Positions 1 to 8,360 of a stretch of DNA of 64,000 nucleotides are shown piece by piece (the first letter of the stretch is position 1; every line of letters begins with the position of its first letter). The position numbers were made by a program, and so were the translations under genes. The notes beneath the pieces are model-generated. The model saw only the letters and a list, made by a program, of their open reading frames with translations, made no database searches and was not told where the DNA came from. The DNA lies in the NCBI RefSeq assembly GCF_010868145.1, contig NZ_JAAGUY010000013.1, positions 1 to 64,000 of the forward strand. Direction: 5' to 3'. The stretch is from Nocardia cyriacigeorgica. Its GTDB lineage: Bacteria > Actinomycetota > Actinomycetes > Mycobacteriales > Mycobacteriaceae.

Positions 1-90
1 GGGCTCATCCCCGCGCGTGCGGGGAGCGCGTGAATGCAGCGCGCAGCGTGACCCCCGACGTGGGCTCATCCCCGCGCGTGCGGGTGCGGG
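1..90 (-). CRISPR. Edge of a type I-E CRISPR array in reverse orientation
   Basis: Two repeat copies lie 61 nt apart (1-29 and 62-90), read on the minus strand as the same 29-nt repeat used in the large array at 11094. The first copy differs from consensus at one base. The second keeps 23 bases and loses the six that correspond to the 5' end of the repeat, so it looks like a decayed terminal copy. One 32-nt spacer (30-61) lies between them. The array must continue to the left of the window. Its orientation is opposite to the other two arrays, so it is a separate locus or an inverted piece. Confidence 0.85.
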
Positions 91-667
91 TGCCGGTTTC
101 GAAGTAAGGTCGATGACCTCGATACGGTCGTGGTTTCCGGAGTCGATGGTGAGATCGTTGTCGGGATCAGTGCTGTATGTGGCGGAGTTGGGATGCGAAC
201 CGTTGCTGTACGCCCAGAGAGTCCGGGCGTACGGGCAGACAGTGCGACCGAACAGACCGGACCGGACCGGACCGGGCAACCGTGCGAGTCCGAAGAGTCT
301 AGTCCGAAGGTTCGACAGAGTTCTCCGATGCACCCGACGACCGTGGGCATTCGCGCTATCCGTGCTGTGCGTCAGATGCCGTGGGCGCGATACCACCTCG
401 ACGCGGCACCTCGCGCCGTGACAAGCGTTGCGGCTCTGATCGGCCATGCGTATCACCCGTTAGCCGGGGAACGGATCTGTGCCGTGCTGTGCGCGGCAAG
501 TAGTCTCACGCTCGAGAAGTAGCCGACTCGGCGGCGGATGAATGTCGGATCGTCGTCGGCGCAATAGTGCTGGAGTTTGATGCGCTCGGCCGTCGGAGAC
601 TCGAGTATGAATACTTCGGGCGATGGTTGTTGTTTGAGCTGAATCCGCTGGCGGGCTGTGGAGGTGG
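91..667. other. Non-coding stretch between two CRISPR arrays
   Basis: No convincing gene is seen. Open frames here lack start signals and recognisable protein character. Around 255-276 there is a short tandem run of a GACCG/ACCGG pentamer. The block at 510-565 is partly repeated at 1001-1055. The leader motif found in front of the two forward arrays is absent next to the reverse array. Confidence 0.5.
510..565 (+). repeat. Diverged direct repeat, copy A (flank of small array)
   Basis: The segment starting GCTCGAGAAGTAGCC and containing TGAATGTCG resembles the segment at 1001-1055 (GCTGGAGAAGTGACC, then CGAATGTCG) with similar internal spacing, roughly three quarters identical by eye. The two copies bracket the four-repeat array. 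They may be remnants of a duplicated CRISPR flank. Confidence 0.45.
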
Positions 668-719
668 AAAAGTAAACGAAGTTTCGGCTGCAGGTGGGTA
701 GAGTGCCTGGTCAGGAATT
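668..719 (+). promoter_or_regulatory. Leader-like sequence of the four-repeat array
   Basis: The segment AAAAGTAAACGAAGTT at 668-683 lies about 36 nt before the first repeat. The main leader has CGAAAGTGAATGAAATT at nearly the same distance from its first repeat (11041-11057). The shared core is AAAGTRAAYGAARTT. This is the only obvious similarity between the two upstream regions, so it is probably a conserved leader element for adaptation or transcription. Confidence 0.6.
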
Positions 720-931
720 GTGCTCCCCGAAGGCGCGGGGATGAGCCCTGGGACAGCTCACCGACGGCACGCGCGGAGGCGTGCTCCCCGCAGCCGCGGG
801 GATGAGCCCATCGTCAAGTGGGCGGGCTTGCCGAAGCAGTAGTGCTCCCCGCAGGCGCGGGGATGAGCCCAGATGCATAGTCGCGCAGCCGCCCATCGCG
901 CCGTGGTCCCTGCGCACGGACGGATGAGCCC
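720..931 (+). CRISPR. Small type I-E CRISPR array, four repeats
   Basis: Repeats lie at 720-748, 781-809, 842-870 and 903-931, with three 32-nt spacers. The inner stem differs from the main array (GCAGGCGC or similar against GCACGCGC), so this is a sub-variant of the same 29-nt repeat. The last copy is strongly degenerate, marking the trailer end and giving transcription left to right. A leader-like motif lies just upstream. The array is 1.26 kb from cas3 and probably still usable by the same Cas6e and Cascade. Confidence 0.92.
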
Positions 932-1000
932 GCGAACCAAAGTATGGCCCGTCACGGCCCTGCGCTACCCGCTATACGCGGTGCCGGGGAATTGGCTCAT

Positions 1001-1055
1001 GCTGGAGAAGTGACCGAACTCGGCAGTGCACGAATGTCGTTGCGGACGCCGACCG
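1001..1055 (+). repeat. Diverged direct repeat, copy B (flank of small array)
   Basis: This is the partner of the block at 510-565, about 490 nt downstream in the same orientation. Between 932 and 1335 nothing else is recognisable: no gene, RNA or array is supported. Just upstream, at about 965-1000, there is a weak repeat-like trace (GCCGGGGAATTGGCTCAT) that could be another decayed repeat. Confidence 0.4.
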
Positions 1056-1335
1056 TATGTGGCTTTTGTTCACCGACTGCTGTCCTGGTGCTGGGGGACT
1101 GTCGTTCAGGATCTGAGCGTATCGCTGGCTACCAGGCTTCAGGTGGCAGAAATTCAGGCTGGCTCTGTCGTCTTCCGATCGGCTGGTCGGAATAGGCAGA
1201 GTGGTGAGATCAATCTTGGACGCGTGACTTGTTTGGGTCGGCACATCTATTGCAGGTGCGGTGCTCGTGTATCGATCGCATGAGCACCTGCCCTGGCTGT
1301 TATCGGCACGCCAGTCCAACAAGTTGAGCAGTGGG

Positions 1336-1405
1336 CCGCGCATTCCCGCGTTTGCGGGGAACGATGAACTCGAAGAGGGGGTCATCCCGCGACAGCGGGA
1401 GTGGA
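1336..1405 (-). repeat. Two decayed CRISPR repeats in reverse orientation
   Basis: At 1336-1364 the sequence aligns with the reverse complement of the 29-nt repeat and keeps the palindromic core (ATTCCCGCG then GCGGGGAAC). At 1378-1405 a second, more eroded copy keeps TCATCCCGCG and GCGGGAG. The copies are 42 nt apart rather than 61, so a deletion has occurred. They face the same way as the array at the left edge. Confidence 0.55.
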
Positions 1406-1463
1406 CGTTGGCCCGGCCCGTGCCTGTATACCGTTGCGCCTGTGGGTGCTCAGCCTCGGGGCA

Positions 1464-1730
1464 TCATCCTTCGATCCCCAACTGATCCTTGACGGATTGA
1501 AGGTGGCTCTGTAGCACGACGGTCAGCCCTTCGAGCTGGTCGATTGTCCGCGCAAGGTCTCGACTGCGCGCAAGTTCGGCACTTCTCCAGCCGCTGACCG
1601 TCTGTCTAGGTATCGCGTACTGTCGGGCCACCTGTCGTTCTGCATCTTTGCCCTTAACTCCTCCCGCTACTCGCTCGCCGATGTCCGACAGCACCGCTGC
1701 CTTGAGCGCGGGATCGTGATTCGTCACCAT
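1464..1730 (-). CDS. Small HTH and coiled-coil protein (IS3 OrfA-like)
   Basis: This encodes 88 residues. The N-terminal half carries a helix-turn-helix pattern of the transposase OrfA / terminase-small-subunit kind (VARQYAIPRQTVSGWR, about residues 34-49). The C-terminal half is a leucine-rich predicted coiled coil (about 60-84). A good Shine-Dalgarno sequence, GCAGGAG, sits a few bases before the ATG. No catalytic transposase frame follows, so it is either a remnant of an insertion sequence or a stand-alone DNA-binding protein. It is divergent from cas3 and lies between the array remnants and the cas operon, so a regulatory role is possible but unproven. The protein at 27479-27787 has the same architecture. 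Confidence 0.6.
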   Translation of the reverse strand: MVTNHDPALKAAVLSDIGERVAGGVKGKDAERQVARQYAIPRQTVSGWRSAELARSRDLARTIDQLEGLTVVLQSHLQSVKDQLGIEG

Positions 1731-1939
1731 TCTACTCCTGCAGGCTGGTCGATTTCTGAAACTCTAAGAGGTTCACGCGGAACTGCGTGAATGATACGCC
1801 CGAAGCGGCTGCGGGCAACATCTCGCTGTCCATCAAAGATCCAGCAGCACAGCACATTTGCTACTGGACAGTCTTGTTCGTAGGTATCGATGCTCTCTCG
1901 AGGAGGCGGCCCGTATGCGATAAATGCCGTGCTGACCAT
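1724..1939 (-). CDS. Possible small hypothetical gene coupled to the HTH gene
   Basis: This open frame encodes 71 residues (MVSTAFIAYG to PAGVEW). Its stop overlaps the start of the HTH gene by 7 nt, the arrangement expected of translational coupling. I recognise no family. The proposed ATG has no clear ribosome binding site and the frame stays open further upstream into the cas3 shadow, so it may be a gene remnant or not coding. The remaining 1940-2193 upstream of cas3 shows no recognisable element. Confidence 0.25.
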   Translation of the reverse strand: MVSTAFIAYGPPPRESIDTYEQDCPVANVLCCWIFDGQRDVARSRFGRIIHAVPREPLRVSEIDQPAGVEW

Positions 1940-2193
1940 AACTCGCTGGGTGGTGGTCGGTCGTGCGTCCTTCAGCTCCGGATGCTTGGTCTGGTTGCTG
2001 GGTCGGATGTGAATCGTTTCGATGGCGTCGGCCGGTGGCTTGGTCGAGCCGAACAAGCGGCGGGTTTCCGCCAAAAATGTTTGCGCACCACAGATCATGG
2101 AACGCGCTGCTAGCTTGGTGGCGGCAGTTCCGTGACGTTGTGGCCGCACAGTCGGATACATTCCGCAAGGGCAGGTCCTCATGAGGGGGTGCA

Positions 2194-4941
2194 TTGCTGA
2201 GCGCAGCGACCATGTCGGCATGGGCGAAGAGTGATCGCGAGGGCGGCAGTCTTTCGCTGGTTCGGCACCTGGCCGACTCTGCCGCCGTTGCCGAATGTGT
2301 ATGGGACGCATGGCTTCCACTGCATACGCGACAGCTCATATCCCACGGACTCCCAGGGGGCGAGCGCGATGGCCGACTGTTGTTGTGCTGGCTTGCTGCG
2401 GTACATGACATCGGCAAGCTGACGCCGGCGTTCGCATGCCAGATGCCGGAGTTGGCTGACGCGATGCACGCCAAGGGCCTGACGATGCCCGGCGCCTTGG
2501 GCGGGCGCAAGTTGCTTCCGCACAACCTGGCGGGTCAAGTCGCTCTGGAGAAGTTTCTTGCCGGCCACGGGTGGACGAAAGTGGTTGCGGACACGTATTC
2601 GATTGTGGTCGGCAGCCACCATGGAATGCCGCCCACAGTGCGCGAGTCTGTGGGAGCGTCAGCTCATACGATCTTGCTCGGCGAAGGCCAATGGGAGAAT
2701 TCACGAACTGAACTGCTTACGTTCGTTACCGAAAAGGTCGGTGCAGCAGAACGATTGGGCGCCTGGCGGGAGGTCGCGCTCACCATCTCGCAGCAGAGTC
2801 TTTTGACGGCCGCGGTGATCGTGACCGACTGGATCGCCAGTAACCAAGACTTGTTTCCGCTGAACGAGAAACGCGTATCGAGCACCGCGGCGCCCGAGGC
2901 GTGGCGGCAGCTCGGTTTGCCTGGACCGTGGCGGCCTCGCGCTCGGATACCGGGGATCGACCAGGATCGGCACGGCTTCATCCGCGGACGGTTCGGCTGG
3001 ACCGAGTCGATGGCTGCCCGGCCGTTGCAGCTCGAATGCATGCGGATCGCTGCAGCCATGACGGCACCTGGCCTGCAGGTGATAGAAGCACCGATGGGGG
3101 AGGGGAAGACCGAGGCGGCATTGATCGCCGCGGAGATACTGGCACAGCGTTTCGGGCTCGGTGGCGTGTTCCTCGCCTTGCCGACGATGGCGACGTCGGA
3201 CGCCATGTTCGGTCGGGTGGCGACATGGGCGGATAGGCTTCCGGACACGCCTTCGAGTATGTTCCTGGCCCACGGCCGAGCTGCGCTCAATCCAGAGTTT
3301 GCAGCCCTGCGCAAGCGCGGATTCGCATCGATCGGCCCCGACTGCGCGGACAGCGGTCTCGTCGCGCATGCGTGGCACGTCGGGAAGAAGGGCCCGCTGG
3401 CCAATATCGTGGTCGGAACGATCGACCAGGTGCTGCGGATGGCATTGAAGACGCGACATGTCATGTTGCGCCATCTCGCCTTGGCGAACAAGGTCGTGGT
3501 CATCGACGAGGTGCATGCGGCCGACAGCTATATGTCGACCTATCTTTGCCGGAGCCTCGAATGGCTCGGTGCCTACCGTGTCCCGGTGCTGCTGCTGTCT
3601 GCCACCCTTCCTCCTGCGCAACGCCGACAGCTTGTTCAGGCGTACCAGCGGGGTCGTGGCGACCAAGGTGGCCACGTCCCTGAAGAGACCGGTTACCCCC
3701 GGATCACCGTGTGGCCGAACCCGGGCCCGAGCAGACGGGTGCAGGCATCGAGCCGACGGATCGAGGGGATCCGGATCGAGCAGATATCGGATGATCCCGC
3801 CCACGTGGTGAGCGTCATCGATGATGCGACGGCTAGAGGCGGGGGAGTTGTCGGTGTGGTCTGCAATACCGTAGCCCGTGCTCAGGAGATCTACTCAGCG
3901 CTCACGGATGCCGGGATGACTGATCGCGAGCTCCTGCTTGCCCATTCCCGTTTTGTGGCAAGCCACCGCGCTGACCTGGAGGGCAAGCTGAGGGACCTGC
4001 TGGGACCGCCGAACCTCGACCGTCGGAGGCCGGATCGGTTCGTCGTCGTGGGCACCCAAGTCATCGAACAGTCATTGGACATCGATTTCGATCTGCTGAT
4101 CACGGACCTGGCACCGATGGATCTGCTACTTCAGCGGATCGGTCGACTGCATCGGCATCCCCGCAATGGACGTCCGCCAGGATTGTCAGTGCCTCGCTGT
4201 CTAATCCGAGGCGTGGATTGGAATGTTGTGCCGCCCGAGCCTGTGGCCGGATCGCGCGCGGTGTATCGGACAGCGCGGCTGCTTCGTGCCGCCGCGGTCC
4301 TTCATGAGCTTGCGGTAGCGGCAATTACGGTCCCCGAGGATGTGCCAGGGCTTGTCGACGCGGCGTACGACGACAACTATGTCGCCCCTGAGATGTGGGA
4401 GGACGCGATGCAGTCAGCAGAAAACGACTGGCGCGACCATGGCGAAGATCAACGTCGGCGAGCGGAGTCGTACCTGCTATCCCGGCCTGGCGCCAACCGG
4501 ACGTCACTACGAGGCTGGCTGGCAGCTGGGGTGCCCGACGACTCAGATGGTGCCGGTGGGCAGGCTCAAGTACGTGATGCCGAGGACACGATCGAAGCGA
4601 TCGTCGTGCAGCGATTCGGTGACGAAATCCGTGCGCTCGACCGAGTTCCCGTGATCGGAGGAGCAGTCATACCGACTGAGACCGAGCCGCCATCCTGGCT
4701 GGCAAAGAAGGTGTCGGCATGCACAATCAGACTGCCCGCACACCTGACTCGATATGGCGCCAAGGAGAAAGTGATTCGCGCCCTCGAGGACACGTGGTAC
4801 CCGGGATGGCAAAAGTCGCATTGGCTGGCAGGGGAACTGGTGCTGGAACTCGACGAGGATGGCGCGGCGATCGTGGCCGGACATCACCTTGACTACGACG
4901 GGCAATTGGGATTGCTGGTGCAGAAACGAGATGCCGCATGA
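2194..4941 (+). CDS. cas3: CRISPR-associated helicase/nuclease Cas3, type I-E
   Basis: This is the effector nuclease-helicase recruited by Cascade to degrade target DNA. Of 915 residues, the N-terminal HD nuclease domain shows VHDIGK (H71, D72) and GSHHG. The superfamily 2 helicase follows with Walker A MGEGKTE (K305), DEVH box (438-441), SAT motif (S469) and motif VI QRIGRLHRH (about 647-655). Length fits the single-chain HD-Cas3 of type I-E. The TTG at 2194 is preceded by GAGGGGG with correct spacing. ATG 2212 (MSAWAKSD) is an alternative that would place the Shine-Dalgarno too far away. It is the first gene of an eight-gene operon, and its stop overlaps the cse1 start as ATGA. Confidence 0.97.
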   Translation: MLSAATMSAWAKSDREGGSLSLVRHLADSAAVAECVWDAWLPLHTRQLISHGLPGGERDGRLLLCWLAAVHDIGKLTPAFACQMPELADAMHAKGLTMPGALGGRKLLPHNLAGQVALEKFLAGHGWTKVVADTYSIVVGSHHGMPPTVRESVGASAHTILLGEGQWENSRTELLTFVTEKVGAAERLGAWREVALTISQQSLLTAAVIVTDWIASNQDLFPLNEKRVSSTAAPEAWRQLGLPGPWRPRARIPGIDQDRHGFIRGRFGWTESMAARPLQLECMRIAAAMTAPGLQVIEAPMGEGKTEAALIAAEILAQRFGLGGVFLALPTMATSDAMFGRVATWADRLPDTPSSMFLAHGRAALNPEFAALRKRGFASIGPDCADSGLVAHAWHVGKKGPLANIVVGTIDQVLRMALKTRHVMLRHLALANKVVVIDEVHAADSYMSTYLCRSLEWLGAYRVPVLLLSATLPPAQRRQLVQAYQRGRGDQGGHVPEETGYPRITVWPNPGPSRRVQASSRRIEGIRIEQISDDPAHVVSVIDDATARGGGVVGVVCNTVARAQEIYSALTDAGMTDRELLLAHSRFVASHRADLEGKLRDLLGPPNLDRRRPDRFVVVGTQVIEQSLDIDFDLLITDLAPMDLLLQRIGRLHRHPRNGRPPGLSVPRCLIRGVDWNVVPPEPVAGSRAVYRTARLLRAAAVLHELAVAAITVPEDVPGLVDAAYDDNYVAPEMWEDAMQSAENDWRDHGEDQRRRAESYLLSRPGANRTSLRGWLAAGVPDDSDGAGGQAQVRDAEDTIEAIVVQRFGDEIRALDRVPVIGGAVIPTETEPPSWLAKKVSACTIRLPAHLTRYGAKEKVIRALEDTWYPGWQKSHWLAGELVLELDEDGAAIVAGHHLDYDGQLGLLVQKRDAA

Positions 4942-6596
4942 ACACGACAGCGATGAGCTTCGACCTGCTCGAAGAACCATGGATAGCCGTGACGAACCAG
5001 TACGGAACTACGCGTGAGGTGTCGCTGCGCGAGGTGTTCCGCGAGTCCGAGTCGATTGCTTCGGTAGCCGGTGAAGTGCCTACACAGGCTTTCGCTATTC
5101 TCCGGCTGTTGCTGGCGATTCTGCACCGAAGCGTTCACAACCGAGCCGGGGGTCCGGTGGAGGTCTGGCGTGACCTGTGGTCGGACTGGCCGGCCGATGC
5201 CATCGACGAGTACCTAGCCGAGCATCACAGCCGATTTGACCTGTTCGATCCTCGGGCGCCGTTTCTCCAAGTAGCGGACCTGCGCTCCGGTAAGGACGCG
5301 GTCAGCTCGCTCGACAAGCTCATCGCCGATGTTCCCAATGGTTCAAAGTACTTCACCACGCGCGCCGGGCGCCACATTCAGCGAATTTCTCCTGCCGAGG
5401 CCGCTCGGTGGCTTGTTCACGTCCATGCCTTCGATCCTTCTGGTATCAAGACCGGTGCCGAGGGAGACCCCCGAGTCAAGGGCGGCCGAGGCTATCCGAT
5501 CGGGGTCGCCTGGAGCGGTGGTCTCGGCGGCGTGTTCCTGGAAGGTGTAAATCTCCGCCAAACGCTGCTGCTCAACCTGGTGCTGATGGACCTCAACAAC
5601 GAGCGATACCCCAGCGATGATCTACCGCCGTGGGAACGGAAGCCGGATGGGGCGCGTGAACGGAGTTCAGGTGCCCCGACCGGCCCGGTCGATCTGATGA
5701 CGTGGCAGAGCAGACGAGTGCGATTCGTCCGCACGGACTCATTCGTAACCGGCGTTGTCCTGTGCAACGGCGATGCACTTCCGCCATTCAATCAGCACCT
5801 TCTCGAGGCGATGACCGGATGGCGTTACAGCGAGATCCAGTCGAAGAAGGCGAACGATACGCGGCATTACCCCGTACTGCATGATCCGGACAAATCCCTC
5901 TGGCGAGGCCTGGCGTCCTTGCTGGGAGATGTAGCGAATACCGCCTCCATAGCAGGACGTTCCATCGCTCCTGGGGTAGTCGAATGGGCGAGCATCCTTC
6001 TGTATAGAGAAGTGCTACCGGCGACGCAGCCCATACGCCTGCATGCAACCGGAATTCAATACATCAACAACCAGTCCGTTGTCGGCGACATCGTCGACGA
6101 CACGATCGGATTCTCAGCGGCACTCCTCACCCGCGATCCAGTGCTGCGGAATTGCGCTCTGACGGCGGTGAATATCGCCGAAAAGGCCGTCGACGCACTG
6201 GGCACCTTGGCGGCAGACCTGAGCGTTGCCGCGGGAGGCACACCGGAAGCGTCACGCGGTCGCGCCCGCGAGGCGGGATTCTTCGAATTGGAGGCGCCGT
6301 ACCGGACATGGCTACGACATCTGCGCCCGCGCTCAGATGACTACAGCGACGAAGCCAGTCGATGGGAACGCGCTGTCGATCATATTATTCGTCGCCTCGG
6401 AGCCGAGTTGGTCGCGGACGCCGGCCAACAAGCATGGGTCGGTCGCGAAGTTCGAGATCGCTGGGTGGACTCCGCCCGAGCCGATCACTGGTTCCACCTA
6501 CGGCTCAGCAAGCTCCTACCCGCCGGTAGGGCACTGGACAGTCGCACCGCGGAAGGAGCAATCGCCGATGACGAAATCGTCGACGTCGCATGGTGA
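4938..6596 (+). CDS. casA: Cascade large subunit Cse1 (CasA/Cas8e)
   Basis: This is the large subunit of the type I-E Cascade complex. It reads the PAM, helps open the target duplex and recruits Cas3. The protein has 552 residues; the N-terminal FDLLEEPWIAV and the following LREVF region are typical of Cse1, and length is normal. The ATG overlaps the cas3 stop by 4 nt. The C-terminal end overlaps the start of cse2 by 29 nt. Position two in the operon matches the canonical order. The family is divergent, but this context leaves little doubt. Confidence 0.95.
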   Translation: MNTTAMSFDLLEEPWIAVTNQYGTTREVSLREVFRESESIASVAGEVPTQAFAILRLLLAILHRSVHNRAGGPVEVWRDLWSDWPADAIDEYLAEHHSRFDLFDPRAPFLQVADLRSGKDAVSSLDKLIADVPNGSKYFTTRAGRHIQRISPAEAARWLVHVHAFDPSGIKTGAEGDPRVKGGRGYPIGVAWSGGLGGVFLEGVNLRQTLLLNLVLMDLNNERYPSDDLPPWERKPDGARERSSGAPTGPVDLMTWQSRRVRFVRTDSFVTGVVLCNGDALPPFNQHLLEAMTGWRYSEIQSKKANDTRHYPVLHDPDKSLWRGLASLLGDVANTASIAGRSIAPGVVEWASILLYREVLPATQPIRLHATGIQYINNQSVVGDIVDDTIGFSAALLTRDPVLRNCALTAVNIAEKAVDALGTLAADLSVAAGGTPEASRGRAREAGFFELEAPYRTWLRHLRPRSDDYSDEASRWERAVDHIIRRLGAELVADAGQQAWVGREVRDRWVDSARADHWFHLRLSKLLPAGRALDSRTAEGAIADDEIVDVAW

Positions 6597-7212
6597 TCGG
6601 GAGGACGCGCTGGCCGCTTACGTCGGCAAGCAGGTTTCGGTGCTGCAGGACCGGTATCGGAGCCGTCACAGCGACGCGCTGGCCGCAATGGCGAAGCTGC
6701 GGCGAGGGGTGGGCGGGCAGCCGGGATCCAACCCGGAGCTATGGGAACTCACGCTCGGTCATATGCCCGAGGTACTCGTCACTCCGGAGTTCATGAGCTG
6801 TGACGAGCGAGACGGCGTGTCGACGGTGTGGGAGCGCGCTGCGTTCGATGCGATCACTCTGCATGCGTTGCATCAGCAGTCACGTGTCGGCCGAATGCAC
6901 ACAACCGGAGGAACCGTTGGTAGTGCCGCACAAGCACTCGGTGTGCTTGCAGGTTCCCAGCAGGCAGTCCAAGCTCGGTTTCAGGCGCTGGGCACCGCCA
7001 CCGATCACGATGCACGGTTGGTTCATCTGCGCGGCCTGATCAGCCAGTTTCGAAGTTTCGATATTCCCCTCGACTACGCGCGCCTCGCTGTCGACCTGCG
7101 AAGACTCGACGACGGGTTCTATGCGGACCGCGTCTTGCTGAAGTGGGCGCGTGACTATCGGATCCGTGAGCAATCCGGAAAGACCCCAGATGCACCTGAG
7201 ACAGGAGACTAG
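6568..7212 (+). CDS. casB: Cascade small subunit Cse2 (CasB/Cas11e)
   Basis: This encodes 214 residues, mostly alpha-helical with many basic residues. Cse2 forms a dimer along the belly of Cascade and stabilises the crRNA-target hybrid. The frame is open well upstream inside cse1, but ATG 6568 (MTKSSTSHGD) is chosen because GGAAGGAG lies at 6551-6558 and the family length fits. The motif WERAAFDAITLHALHQQS with the following GTVGSA is typical of Cse2 proteins. It overlaps cse1 by 29 nt and lies 2 nt before cas7e. Confidence 0.93.
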   Translation: MTKSSTSHGDREDALAAYVGKQVSVLQDRYRSRHSDALAAMAKLRRGVGGQPGSNPELWELTLGHMPEVLVTPEFMSCDERDGVSTVWERAAFDAITLHALHQQSRVGRMHTTGGTVGSAAQALGVLAGSQQAVQARFQALGTATDHDARLVHLRGLISQFRSFDIPLDYARLAVDLRRLDDGFYADRVLLKWARDYRIREQSGKTPDAPETGD

Positions 7213-7214
7213 TA

Positions 7215-8360
7215 GTGACCAGAATGTTCGTCGACGTCCACATCCTGCAGACGGTGCCGCCCAGCAATATCAATCGCGACGACACCGGTAGCCCGAAAAC
7301 CGCGGTTTATGGCGGTGTCCGGCGGGCTCGCGTCTCGAGTCAGTCATGGAAGCGCGCTACCCGAACCGAATTTCGCGAGCTGGTGGACCCGGCGAGGCTC
7401 GGCGTGCGGACGAAACGCGTTGTCGAGTTGGTCGCCGACCGCATAGGATCCGCCATCGCTGATGACGACGCCCGCCTCGCGGCTGCTGCGCAGGTGGTCA
7501 AGGACGCAGGAATCGTATTGGAGAAGCCGGCGAAGAAATCCAAGAAGAACGATGGTGCGGAGCCTGCGAATGCTGTCGATCTCGTGGAGCAGTCGAAATA
7601 TCTCCTGTTCCTGAGTGCCGGACAGATCGACAGACTCGCTCAGCTCGCAGTAGATGCCGCAACCACGGGCGCCAAGACGGACAAGGCTACCGCCAAAGCC
7701 GCCGCCAACGGCGCCGACAGTATCGATGTCGCCTTGTTCGGGCGGATGGTCGCAGACTCAGCTGACCTCAATGTCGACGCCGCCGCTCAAGTCGCCCACG
7801 CGATCAGTGTCCATGCGGTGAACAACGAATTCGACTATTACACAGCCGTCGACGATCGCGCCCCCGAGGACAACGCGGGTGCCGGGATGATCGGAGTCGT
7901 CGAGTTCAACTCCTCTACCCTCTACCGTTATGCCACGGTGAACGTTTCGATGCTCGAGCAGAACCTCGGTGACGGGGCGGCTACCGTCCAGGCAGTCGAG
8001 GCGTTCCTGACGGCCTTTGTGCGCAGCATGCCGAGCGGAAAGCAGAACACATTCGCAAACCGCACATTGCCCGACGCCGTTGTGATCAGTGTTCGCACCG
8101 ACCAGCCGGTGAACCTGGTGACGGCATTCGAAGAACCCGTTGGCGCTGCCGGCTCGGCACGGCCGGTCGCCGCGGCAAAAGCGCTTGTCGCCCGGTACTC
8201 CGCTATCGAATCAGCATTTGGTAACGGAGAAGCGAGTAACTTCGTGGTCGTCACTGCCGAAGGTGCCGACGCGCTCGGGGAGATCGCTGAGCCGGTGTCG
8301 TTTGCGACGGCAATAGCGGGTGTCTCCGAGCATGTTCATGCGGCCGTAGGCGCGCCGTGA
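7215..8360 (+). CDS. cas7e: Cascade backbone subunit Cas7e (CasC/Cse4)
   Basis: This encodes 381 residues. Cas7e polymerises, six copies per complex in E. coli, to hold the crRNA spacer. The N-terminus FVDVHILQTVPPSNINRDD, followed by VSSQSWKRATR, is diagnostic of the family. A lysine/alanine-rich stretch around residues 95-165 fits the variable thumb region. The GTG at 7215 has CAGGAGA about 7 nt upstream. ATG 7224 (MFVDVH) is a possible shorter start. The stop overlaps the cas5e start. Confidence 0.96.
   Translation: MTRMFVDVHILQTVPPSNINRDDTGSPKTAVYGGVRRARVSSQSWKRATRTEFRELVDPARLGVRTKRVVELVADRIGSAIADDDARLAAAAQVVKDAGIVLEKPAKKSKKNDGAEPANAVDLVEQSKYLLFLSAGQIDRLAQLAVDAATTGAKTDKATAKAAANGADSIDVALFGRMVADSADLNVDAAAQVAHAISVHAVNNEFDYYTAVDDRAPEDNAGAGMIGVVEFNSSTLYRYATVNVSMLEQNLGDGAATVQAVEAFLTAFVRSMPSGKQNTFANRTLPDAVVISVRTDQPVNLVTAFEEPVGAAGSARPVAAAKALVARYSAIESAFGNGEASNFVVVTAEGADALGEIAEPVSFATAIAGVSEHVHAAVGAP

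Noticed and set aside
255..276. ACCGG pentamer run as a possible regulatory repeat
   Set aside because: Only about four units in very high-GC DNA; chance is likely and no gene is adjacent.
17..522. Two overlapping plus-strand frames near the left edge
   Set aside because: They begin inside a CRISPR repeat, have biased composition and lack start signals.
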